NCBI GenBank assembly: GCA_963575645.1
Contig: OY754467.1
Location: forward strand, 54,035,108 to 54,099,107
Length of the DNA: 64,000 nt
Source: Xanthostigma xanthostigma
Lineage: Eukaryota > Arthropoda > Insecta > Raphidioptera > Raphidiidae
Reading direction: 5' to 3'
Shown: piece by piece, positions 55,673 through 64,000 of the stretch
Layout: every line of letters starts with the position of its first letter
Numbering within the stretch: position 1 is the first letter of the stretch
Notes under the pieces: generated by a model
Database searches by the model: none
The model's input: only the letters and a program-made list of their open reading frames with translations
Told to the model about the DNA's origin: nothing
Program-made: the position numbers and the translations under genes

Positions 55673-56008
55673 TTTTTCTGGCCGTCTGTTGCATGTCGCA
55701 TTACAGGCGGCCGCGGAGTAGGGGTAAAGTGAAAGGCGTTCGGAGTAGGCGCTCGGTAGAGCAGCCAAGGCCAATATGGCGGCGCCCATGGTTAGTATCA
55801 GCTGACCGTCTAGTATGTATAACGCATAGTCAGTCTGTCATGCGGGCAAGTGCTGTACAGTGTTTACATGTTTTTATTCGTGTATTCATGTGAATATTGT
55901 TGTTTATAATTAATCGTGATGGATAAGTGTCTACAATCCAACGCCTACAATCCAATAAAAGTTTCACTTGCGTCGTGGTTTCTTAAAACCACACAACTGT
56001 TTTTTTTT
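55673..56008 (+). mobile_element. LTR-like element N, copy 2
   Basis: Nearly identical to 11550-11887. I can see about four or five substitutions and one single-base indel over ~336 bp. Its flanks differ from copy 1, including immediately after the terminal T-run. See copy 1 for the internal signals. Confidence 0.55.
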
Positions 56009-56890
56009 GTCTACTTACGTTGCAAAATTGACCTCCATAATATATGAGAAGCGCTTTTATTTTAACGCGATAATATCCTGAAAGTCCATTCTAAATATTG
56101 ATGAAAAAAAATTGAAATCGGATCAGCAGTTTCGGAGATTACCTTCCACATTCAAATTCACAAACTTTACCTGTTTACCACTAAGAGCGGATTTTATGCA
56201 AATCGCACCCAAAACGGATAATAATAATAATTTCTTTATTTAATGAGTAGCAACACTTACTCAATCAACAACATGCTACGCACGTAACAGTTCTATTCTA
56301 ATACAAAACAAGCGTCCGCTACCGGTGCGTTTACACAGCACAATATGGGAACTCTCGCATACAACACGGTACGACAACTATCAGAGTACAATACACTTCA
56401 GTAGACCATATCTGAACTCATTGCAATTACGCGCTTAGTTGGCAAACTGATCGCAACGTCTGTATGCCTTACAAGCTCGGTGCGCGAGTCCGACTCGCAC
56501 TTGGCCGGCTTTTTTTCTAGTAAACTGTTCACCTGTAGCTTGAGTAATGAGTTTGCCGTCTGCGACCATGGCCTGCGTTTAAAGGAGCATAGTTTCAAAT
56601 ATTATGTTCACGACGGTGTTTATATAGAAATTAAAAGAAAAATCTCTCAGATCTTTTTCGTGCTGATCTAAAGTTGAACGGGGAAATGCCTTGATCGTAG
56701 CATCGCATAGCCACTATATATATACGATCGGATCATCATCATAATGATGATTGTATAACATAGACTATATAAAGTGATAACCACATGTTTGTGGCGAGGC
56801 ATCCAAACTGTGTTATTTGTTAGCCGACCGCGCGCTATATAATTTGAACATCGCGGGTTCTAATAAAGCTATTAGTGTTATGTTTGTATA
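56009..56890. other. Mostly unassigned DNA
   Basis: 56090-56180 (TTGAAATCGGATCAGCAGTTT, shown in part, then CGGAGATTACC) resembles the tail of a decayed transposon. See the hairpin at 56480. Confidence 0.35.
56480..56518 (+). repeat. Hairpin plus T-run, transposon tail type
   Basis: GTGCGCGAGTCCGACTCGCA C forms a hairpin, followed by TTGGCCGGC and a T-run. I remember this hairpin as a recurrent end sequence in moth and butterfly genomes; that recollection cannot be tested here. Confidence 0.5.
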
Positions 56891-57468
56891 CAGTATGTAA
56901 ACACGTAAGGTGCACATAGGGAAATTAACATTGGGAAAAAATGACTGGATCAGAGTGTGCCTTGAAATCTTGTTTTTCAATTTGACAGATAATATTCTTT
57001 TGCAAAATGAATGTGTATACAGTTATCGAAGAAAATATATTCAAATGATTACAACATAATCGGACTTTCTTATTAATGGGACATTAAATTCCCGTAAATA
57101 CTTAAATATGGTGCGAGATCAAATATCTCCGCCTATTCGTGTTGAACCTAAAGACATTGGGTCACTGATTTACCAACGCGCATACGTCATACCGGCCAGA
57201 AAATTTTTGAATGAATTGTTTCCAAACAGATGGAGTGTTTTTTTTTGTTTTATTTTTGTAGAAAAAAATTAAAATAATGATTTATAAGAGCTTTTTATTA
57301 TTAAAAAAGCCAAGTAAAATAAAAATAAATCAAAATAAAATAGAAATCCTCAAGATTAGCACGATAATTCAATAGAAATAACAATTAATGCAGTCATGGC
57401 TAACTCTGATCCAAGTATTTTTTCCCAATGCTAATTTCCCTATGTGCACCTTATGCGTTTACATACTG
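56891..57468 (+). mobile_element. Family E Tc1/mariner-like MITE, copy 3
   Basis: 578 bp between TA dinucleotides; closely similar to 47113-47684 in the same orientation. Confidence 0.85.
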
Positions 57469-57569
57469 TATATATGTATACACACATATTTTGTGTGTGT
57501 CAGGTGAATCTAATAAATATCTGGTACAGACATACATTGTACGATTAAAGTGAAGGATACGGGTACACT

Positions 57570-58560
57570 GCAGGCTCTTGTTTAAAGGCCGCTGCACACG
57601 AGGCTGGAAACACTGCTTGGAGTTCTGCTGGCCGATAGGCTGGAAATGACGTCACTGCGCGGTCGCCTGCTAGCTCACAAGATAGGTTTTAAAATTAGAA
57701 CAGGGACTATTTTCCCTGCTAGATCTGCTGCTAAGTATGAGCAAGATTGGAATCAGGAAGCAGTATCTTGTCACGTGGGCGACTTAAACAAACGCCCACA
57801 AACCAACAGGACGTCAGACAACAGACACGTTTTGCTCTGTGTTTGTATTTGAACTGTCAGTGCGCGCCAGCGTTGCCAAACGTCCCGATTTTTAAATCAA
57901 AATTAAATGTCCCGCGCGGGACAGGCTCAGTCCCGCTTTTCGGGGATAACTTTAAAAGAAGTTACATCTTCACAGAAATATCATGAATAAGTAATTCTTA
58001 TAAATAATTATTTTCTTATTGTAAGTTGCAATTTGTAACACTCACTCCACAGACTATTGTTTGAAACGCCATATTTTTCTAATGAATAAAACTTTTTTGA
58101 TTTTGATTTCTGTTTTTTTTTTTTATTCTGAAGACGAATAAGACTCAACTATTTAACGATAGGGTAAATCTGATTTAAAATATTATCTTTTTATTAAAAT
58201 ACATTTTCTATGGCTATTTTTGCTATCTATTGTCACGGAAACGTAATTTTAATTCAAATAGGTAAAAAGATAAATAGGTATTTGAAAACTTCTGATTATA
58301 TACGTTTTTTTACTATGTCCCGCTTTCGACGAAAGAATCCCGCTGTTTTCACTCAAAGAGTTCCAAAATCCCGCCTTGTCAAAAAAAAAACTGGCAACGC
58401 TGGTGCGCGCGCACCAGATCTATTCACAAAACAAGCTTGCAAAATAGTCTCGTGTGAAGCGAACATTTAACAGCAATCAAGAAAACCAGCGCTAGAAAAC
58501 TAGTGGGCAAATCTAGCAAGAAATCTAGCAGCGTTGTTTTAATATCTTTAAGCAAATTGG
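57570..58560 (+). mobile_element. Family O repeat, copy 2, split by hAT MITE P
   Basis: 57755-57867 and 58403-58540 join to give the order seen at 25449-25685. Upstream, 57590-57750 (GCCGCTGCACACGAGGCTGG; TCTGCTGGCCGATAGGCTGG; TAGATCTGCTGCTAAG) is probably also part of family O, missing from copy 1. The class is unknown. Confidence 0.65.
57868..58402 (+). mobile_element. hAT MITE P, copy 2
   Basis: 535 bp, ends CAGCGTTGCCAAACGTC and CTGGCAACGCTG, flanked by the 8-bp duplication GTGCGCGC (57860-57867, 58403-58410). It lacks the family A insertion of copy 1 and so shows that site empty. Confidence 0.92.
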
Positions 58561-58968
58561 GCGTTCGTCTTATTCAACCAATCATCTGATCTCATCTGAT
58601 CTCTATTGTTGACAATCAATCAACGATCATTTCAATTCGGACACAATACATTTTTCATAGCTTTCACTGTTCACAAAATTTCGGCGGGTGTTTACATATT
58701 TTTAGACATCGTAATAATATTAAATAGGCATGTATAAGGAGTAAGGCACGCACAAATAACAACATTATTTATTTATTCAACGTTTTGATTATACGTTATT
58801 ATGTAACATTATCTTCTCAAACATGCATGAATACACTTATAAATATTATTACACTCTACTATAACCGATGCGACCAGAAAGATCTTTTGGGATCTTGATT
58901 CTTGAACGTTTACTCTGCAGTCTGCACTCTGCACCAGTGGCGGCTCAACAGGCTAGAGTTGATGCCAC
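58561..58968. other. Unassigned DNA
   Basis: Nothing recognised. Confidence 0.4.
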
Positions 58969-59682
58969 TTAAGGAGGTTGATGCGTGACAGTCCCAATCA
59001 AAAGTAAGTCGAATTCTAAATGGGAACTTTTCCATAATAAATTTTTATAAAAGGTTATAAGTCGATGATACTAATTGTCATAAAGGTGTAAATAATTTTT
59101 TTTTTAATATTAATAATTTATTTCAGTATTTTACTTAAAGGTCTAATATTTGAATTTTTTGTACAAAGTTAGGTTAGAAAAAATAAATTTATGTAAATAT
59201 CTGTACCTATTTTACATATTTTTTGCAGTAAATAATAAAAAAAAGGAATTAGAAGTAATAAAAATTAAAATTAAATAATTAAAAACTTGAAAATCCAGTT
59301 AAAATTGTGAAAAAAGCCAAGAATAAAAGGCTATAATCGAAAAGTGCTTAGGTTTAATATTTTTTTTAATTGATTAAAAGTCTCCTAATTAAATTTGAAA
59401 AAATATTAAAATATGTGTAAGACATCGATGCTTTACATAGTTAGTTTTCGGAACTGCTGACATTATTTGGTTATTTGCAAAAAATTAAAATGTACCGTCT
59501 GTATGCTAGGTTGACATATTTTCCACAAGACTACATGTAAAGTTTTTTTTTAATTTTTAACTTTATAAATCTTCTAATGATTTTGGATTTTTTACAGAAA
59601 ATTTTGTCATAAAAAAATCTATTAAAAAAACTTTATTTCAGATTTTTTTCATTATCTTCGTAAAACGGCTCAACCTCCTTAA
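58969..59682 (+). mobile_element. Family B TTAA-flanked element, copy 5
   Basis: TTAAGGAGGTTGATGCGTGA to CTCAACCTCCTTAA, collinear with copies 1-3. Confidence 0.85.
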
Positions 59683-59775
59683 ACAATAATTCCTGTTCGA
59701 TTTAGGTTTTTTACGAATCCCCTTTATAATTTCAAGTAAAATGCCGTATCGAGTTCGAATCTCGATTTAAAAGTG

Positions 59776-59971
59776 GTTGAGTTACATTTTGCAACACTTT
59801 TCATTGATGCTCCGCTCCTATCGGTCGTAGCGTGATATTATATAGCCTCTAACCTTCCTCGATAAATGGGCTATCCAACAAAAAAAATGTTTTCAATTCG
59901 AACCAGTAGTTCCTGAGATTAGCGCGTTCAACCAAACAAACAAACTCTTCAGCTTTATATATTAGTATAGA
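59776..59971 (-). mobile_element. Helitron, 3'-truncated
   Basis: Minus strand: TC start at 59971, the same order as the other TCTATACTAATATATAAAGC copies, stopping after GCAAAATGTAACTC. Confidence 0.8.
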
Positions 59972-61313
59972 TATCACTGAGGCTTCAATGTCACCGCCAT
60001 CTTACTATAAAGCAGATTAAAATGAAATTATAAGCGCAGATTACCTTCTTAGGTAAACATCGTACCAACTTTGCTTTAAAAATATAAGTTTTAATGTTCT
60101 GGAAAAAAAGCAACAAAAAAAAAAGTATAATATCACTAATACACATCAGTATATAAATATGATAGATCAGCGTGTATCGACAGTGTATTGTTATAATAAT
60201 AAATATTCTGAACGGAACTGACTGCATCAATCATTGTGGAAGGGGTGGCCTGTCAGCACACTAAACACCCCAATCCTGTCTTCAACACCACCCCCTTAAA
60301 CTTTATTATATATGTAGCTGAAAGCGTTCTTCGAGATCCCGGTAACTCGATATCTAAAACAAATACCTTGTTAAATATTTTCTTAAACTATCTTTTTAAT
60401 AATAATTTAATTAAACATGACAAACTGCATTTCGTAGTCTATTATTATTTTTAAATGATAAATTAATTAGCTTGCAATTAAATAAATTCAAATGAGAAGC
60501 TTGTTGCGCATGCGTACATTTCCAAAACATAATTTTCGAAAATTAGCTATAACTTTTGATAGAATAGAGGTATGAAAAAAATTTTCAAACAAATTTTGTA
60601 GACAAAATTTTAATCTACAACTTTTATCTGAAAAGTTTTTCATTATTGTATTAAATTTTAGAATTACCCTTAAAAAATAAAAAAAAAATATTTTTTCCCA
60701 AATTAATCAAGTTTATGCATGAAAATCTTAGGGCAAAGTTTTGTCATTGCATAACACATATTATTTACTACCTATAAATTCAAATTGTCATCCATTACAA
60801 ATTTTTTTCTCCTCCAAAAGTATTCTTTGACTGTACTAATTAGTTGTTGTCTTTTTATCTGAGCGTTTTTTTATTTTATGTTTGTTTAGGCGCTAATGAC
60901 CTTAATTATCGAGCGTCTTTAATCTACAGTCTCGCTCATAAGTGATCGTTAGCCTACGAACCCCCTCCCCCGCCTATGGTTTTTAAAATTCAGTTATTCG
61001 CCGCATGCCAAACGGAAAATAAACTACGGATTTTAAAACGACGTACCAGTTAACTGTCTCCAGATTAAAAGTTTTATAAAATATACACTTTTATTTTTAA
61101 TGCAGTGAACGGTTACATTTTTATCGACGAAATTTCAGTTCAGTTCGGAAATAATAGTGAGTGACTAATACTTAGTTACTAACAAACTTAATGGAGCAGC
61201 AGAGCAATGGACCAATACTATATACGCGCGTTGTCTCAATGTGACATATTGTTACAATACGCGTTGGCAAACAATTTTTTGTTTATATTTTATGTTTTTT
61301 ATATTTTGAACAA
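59972..61313. other. Unassigned DNA
   Basis: The string CGCTAATGACCTTAATTATC near 60894 is shared with 7592. Otherwise nothing was recognised. Confidence 0.4.
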
Positions 61314-61401
61314 TCTGATCCAGTTACATCTGAACCGAGAAATAATGTGAATGCATCCGTGTTTCGTCTCAATCGCGTGCAAAGCCGCGGGTAACGGCTA
61401 G
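61314..61401 (+). mobile_element. Helitron 3' end fragment
   Basis: CAATCGCGTGCAAAGCCGCG GGTAACGGCTAG followed by T: a GC-rich short hairpin and CTAG end of a different Helitron subfamily. The 5' part was not found. Confidence 0.55.
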
Positions 61402-61436
61402 TCATATATAAATACGGGAAGGAAAAAAGTTGTGTA

Positions 61437-62072
61437 CGAATTAGAATGCTTTAATTCGCACACTTTGTGATGAAACATACAGTGTAAACTCTTTATAACG
61501 AAACTCAAGGGACCGAGCATTTTTTATCGTTATAGAGAGTTACCGTTATATGGAGTGAAGAAAGAAAAACAACCAAATTAACAATAATCTTCAATGTACT
61601 GTATAATCTCTTTATAACGAATTTTAAGGGACCGAACATTTTTTTCGTTATAAAGAATTTTCGTTATATGGAGGGAAGAAAGAAAAATAACCAATTTTCA
61701 CAAAATTAATTTATTCCAAACACATATACAAACACATACCTATAGTTTGGCGTCATCAAGTGCTTGTTGAATAGATGGCGATGGTTCAGAATGGCCCTCT
61801 TTATGTCTGTAAACATTTGCTGACGCCTAAATATGAACATATTTCTTCGTAATAGAGAATGGCTGTTGCGTTATAAAGAGAGTATTAATGTATAGGTTTT
61901 AAGGTAAACCAACCAAATCGTAAAAATTTCGACGTTATAGGGAGTTTTTCGTTATAACGAAGGAAGTTATAAAGAGTTTACACTGTATATCGTTCTCTTC
62001 GTTTTAATGAGAAGTAGAGCACAATATATGTTTCATCACGATGTGTATGAATTAACACAAATTAAAAATGTA
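61437..62072. repeat. Foldback hairpin interrupted by a pogo-like MITE
   Basis: AATTCGCACACTTTGTGATG AAACA at 61453 and its near-complement TGTTTCATCACGATGTGTATG at 62028 (shown in part) are arms that would be adjacent without the TA-flanked insertion. Confidence 0.6.
61480..61985. mobile_element. Pogo/Tigger-like MITE
   Basis: 506 bp flanked by TA with ends CAGTGTAAACTCTTTATAAC / GTTATAAAGAGTTTACACTG. Near-repeats of the terminal region inside (61600-61694: CTCTTTATAACGAATTTTAA, GGGACCGAACA, CGTTATATGGAGGGAAGAAA) show an internal duplication of the left ~110 bp. The CAGT start, TA duplication and ATAACGAA wording fit the pogo/Tigger branch. Confidence 0.8.
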
Positions 62073-62159
62073 ATGAATTACGGTCGAATTTCGGCCACTT
62101 GGCGACCACACTAGTATAGTCATAAATCTTTTGAGGTTATAGAGAACTCAATGTTTTTT

Positions 62160-62386
62160 TTTTTGACGTGATAACGTCTTATAAATTGATGAAACACCAG
62201 CTGCACGCACGAAAAAGTGTAACGTTCCTAATGTTCCGCCTGACCCTGTGCGTGCAAGCGAGAGCGCAGTATGCTTCGGCCCAAGTTTGACAGCTACTAA
62301 AATTTAGGTTATGTATTACGGAATACGTTTTCACATAAAACTATCGTCCGTAAACCGACTTTACAGACAACCAATTTTTTTTTTTA
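62160..62386 (+). mobile_element. Family A element, shortest subtype
   Basis: Inverted near-copy of 17009-17236. Ends TTTTGACGTGATAACGTC and ACAGACAACCAATTTTT. Confidence 0.9.
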
Positions 62387-62703
62387 CTTAAATATAACAA
62401 AATATTATCTCAAAATGAATCTGAGTTTTTGTGAAATATGTTAATTTTCAGGCGTGAATACTACAAACGAAACAGAAAACATTCCAACTGTACAAAGAGA
62501 TGCTTAAACAGTGATGAGTGTGGTAGAAAGATGGGGGGAGGGGGGGGGTGAGCGTGTCGTCAGTTAATGATATTGCACGCTAGTTAAACACTCGTTGCCT
62601 TAATGAAGTGACGGCATATAAGTGCAGGCTCTGCCCCCGCAAATATACCAAGCGTCTTCCATAAAAATAGCAGACAACAAGTAGGTATATATAGACGCTG
62701 TTA
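62387..62703. other. Unassigned DNA
   Basis: A TTAATTTTCAG followed by 18 open codons and TAA (62454-62509) was considered as a terminal exon but not accepted. A poly-G run is at 62530-62549. Confidence 0.35.
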
Positions 62704-62756
62704 TAATACCCGCCACGAATCTAAAAGGCTCGGAAGTTAGATGCGAATGCGGGCTT
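62704..62756 (-). mobile_element. Family Q end fragment
   Basis: One TIR of family Q: CGCCACGAATCTAAAAGGCT, CGGAAGTTAGATGCGAATGC, GGGCTTG, as the complement of 21528-21581. Confidence 0.65.
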
Positions 62757-62811
62757 GTGTGTGATCCTTGCCCCAGGGCAAGATATCACACTTTCGACCC
62801 TTGTGGTGTAA

Positions 62812-63512
62812 TCTATACTAATATATAAAGCTGAAGAGTTTGTTTGTTTGTTTGGTTGAACGCGCTAATCTCAGAAACTACTGGTTCGAATTGAAAAAAA
62901 TTTTTTTTGTTGGGTAGCCCATTTATCGAGGAAGGCTATAGGCTATATCACGCTACGACCAATTGGAGCGGAACATCAATGAAAAATGTTGCATGATGTA
63001 TCTCAAAATTAGTCCGTCCAACAAATATTATCAGGTAAATATATTGCAATATTAGCGCGTCACGTTCACAAGCCCGGATAGCTCAATCGGTAGAGCGTAA
63101 GATTCTTAATGCCAGGATCTTGGGTTCAAGCCCCACGTCGGCGAATATATTTTTATTTTTTTTATTTTCTACATTGCTTTCTTCTAAGGCTTACATTTCA
63201 ATTTTTTTAAATTTTATTACGACTAATTAAAATTAAATAAATCTAATTAATAGCTCATTTGAAAACTATTACGACTATACCTATATAAAAATAATTTTCC
63301 TACAGTGTTTTCAATTAAATAAAGAAATTTAAAACTTAAAAAAAGTATAAATACTGCTTTTTAACGACAAAAACGTTTGAACGGTAACTCCGATCATTAT
63401 GAAGTTTGGACACAACATTCATCTCGGTAAACTAAGATGAATGTTCCTACTCATGTCCCTTCCTTCCCCATTCGTTCTTTTGCACCCGGGTGAAACCGGG
63501 CGGGACCGCTAG
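62812..63512 (+). mobile_element. Complete Helitron carrying a tRNA-Lys-like sequence
   Basis: TC start TCTATACTAATATATAAAGC preceded by A, and end hairpin ACCCGGGTGAAACCGGGC, GGGACCGCTAG followed by T. Both borders therefore match Helitron insertion between A and T. The middle holds the tRNA-Lys-like passenger and ~210 bp of AT-rich sequence, both also present at 10894-11482. Simple relatives (33805-34146, 34997-35895) lack them. Confidence 0.9.
63072..63142 (+). pseudogene. tRNA-Lys(CUU)-like sequence inside a Helitron
   Basis: GCCCGGATAGCTCAATCGG, anticodon region GATTCTTAAT (CTT), B box GGTTCAAGCCC, 3' side CCCACGTCGGC. It differs from the copy at 11136-11206 at a few positions. The anticodon stem is broken in both, and both pol III boxes survive. 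Confidence 0.75.
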
Positions 63513-63955
63513 TATACTATATCGATTAAATGATCAAACTAAGCAGGGACGCTCAATATGTATTCATATTATGCTTATGAGCATAGCAGCGTAGGCTTGG
63601 CACAACTGTCACAAAGCGCACGGCATAGCAATGCTACACACTCACAGAGCCGCATGTACTCGACATCCCTCTCCCTTTTACCGCGGCACTTCTAATCCTG
63701 ATTCCTGAAGCCTCCAGCACAGAAGGTATTATTGTATTAACGCGAAAAGTGAGCCTAGCCCCCTGTTTGATGTAGCAAAACTACCGAAAACCAACTACTA
63801 TAACAAAATGATATTATTTAACACTTTGAAATATAACTCTAGAAATCACAAAAGCAATAACAGACTCGGCACGTCATCCTATGCTAGAAATACAGTTAAG
63901 TTCGCTGCACACGCTGAATTTTTTGCTAGGTTCCTTACCCGTTTCAAGCCCGGTT
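63513..63955. other. Unassigned DNA
   Basis: 63590-63720 is GC-richer and single-copy, with a possible minus-strand splice pair that is too weak to annotate. Confidence 0.35.
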
Positions 63956-64000
63956 TTTTTTCAAGGCACACCCCTTTAAAAAAATGCGATTTTTGACGAA
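63956..64000 (+). repeat. Start of another 318-bp satellite copy
   Basis: TCAAGGCACACCCCTTTAAA and GCGATTTTTGACGAA match the unit junction at 32591-32630, so an array or single unit probably continues past the window. Confidence 0.75.

Noticed and set aside
62454-62509. Possible terminal exon: TTAATTTTCAG followed by GVNTTNETENIPTVQRDA and a stop
   Set aside because: It has an acceptable acceptor and a plausible peptide, but no poly(A) signal follows and no upstream exon on the plus strand is visible. The length is within chance.
63653-63716. Possible minus-strand exon with GTGAGT donor
   Set aside because: The acceptor lacks a pyrimidine run and only one frame is open. The signal is much weaker than that at 29653.

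Overview
The window is 64 kb of AT-rich animal DNA with no intact protein-coding gene and no bacterial-type organisation. All open frames are short (under 130 codons). They lie in AT-rich or repeated sequence, show no recognisable domain order, and several recur only because the DNA under them is repeated. The repeat content points to an insect, most likely a moth or butterfly. The Helitrons opening with TCTATACTAATATATAAAG and closing with a CCCGG hairpin and GGGACCGCTAG are, from memory, typical of Lepidoptera, as is the hairpin GTGCGCGAGTCCGACTCGCAC at 56480. The species cannot be named from the sequence alone. The window is best read as intergenic or large-intron DNA that has taken in transposons in several layers.

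Most of what can be annotated is non-autonomous DNA transposons. The most frequent is an asymmetric 0.2-0.75 kb family (called A here; ten loci). Others are: a TTAA-flanked ~0.7 kb family (B; five copies) plus a second TTAA-flanked 0.9 kb element; a tRNA-headed family with a long internal hairpin (C; three copies); TA-flanked Tc1/mariner-like MITEs (E; three copies); a ~0.66 kb family F (two full copies, one partial); several hAT-type MITEs with 8-bp target duplications; a pogo/Tigger-like MITE; and long foldback elements. There are at least nine Helitron pieces, two of which carry a tRNA-Lys-like sequence. Retroelement traces are a probable Ty3/gypsy-type solo LTR with a heat-shock-element array at its TATA box (36464-36776), a pair of nearly identical LTR-like sequences (11550 and 55673), and a GIY-YIG endonuclease remnant of Penelope type (38181-38388).

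Layout: 0-4 kb holds A, F and a TIR element, then a CpG-rich pocket (2840-3870) with CRE and RFX-like motifs that could be a promoter. 4-8 kb holds A, a tRNA-Gly-like sequence and E. 8-14 kb is a nest of B, M, hAT, C, Helitron and A. 14-19 kb holds foldbacks, A and C. 19-27 kb holds A, Q, hAT, three B-type elements and the second TTAA element. 27-34 kb holds a long foldback, a hAT MITE, a candidate 25-nt micro-exon on the minus strand (29653-29677), a 318-bp tandem array and two Helitrons head to tail. 34-45 kb holds a Helitron split by A, the solo LTR, the Penelope remnant interrupted by C, a hAT split by A, F and B. 45-64 kb holds a foldback, E, M, hAT, tandem repeats, hairpins, A, Q, Helitrons, E, a nested O/P pair, B, a pogo-like MITE, A, and finally a tRNA-Lys-carrying Helitron and the edge of another copy of the 318-bp repeat.

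No set of genes works together here. The information in the window is the order of insertions. Several are dated relative to one another by empty/filled site pairs (A into hAT P, P into O, A into a Helitron, a hAT into M, a pogo-like MITE into a foldback).
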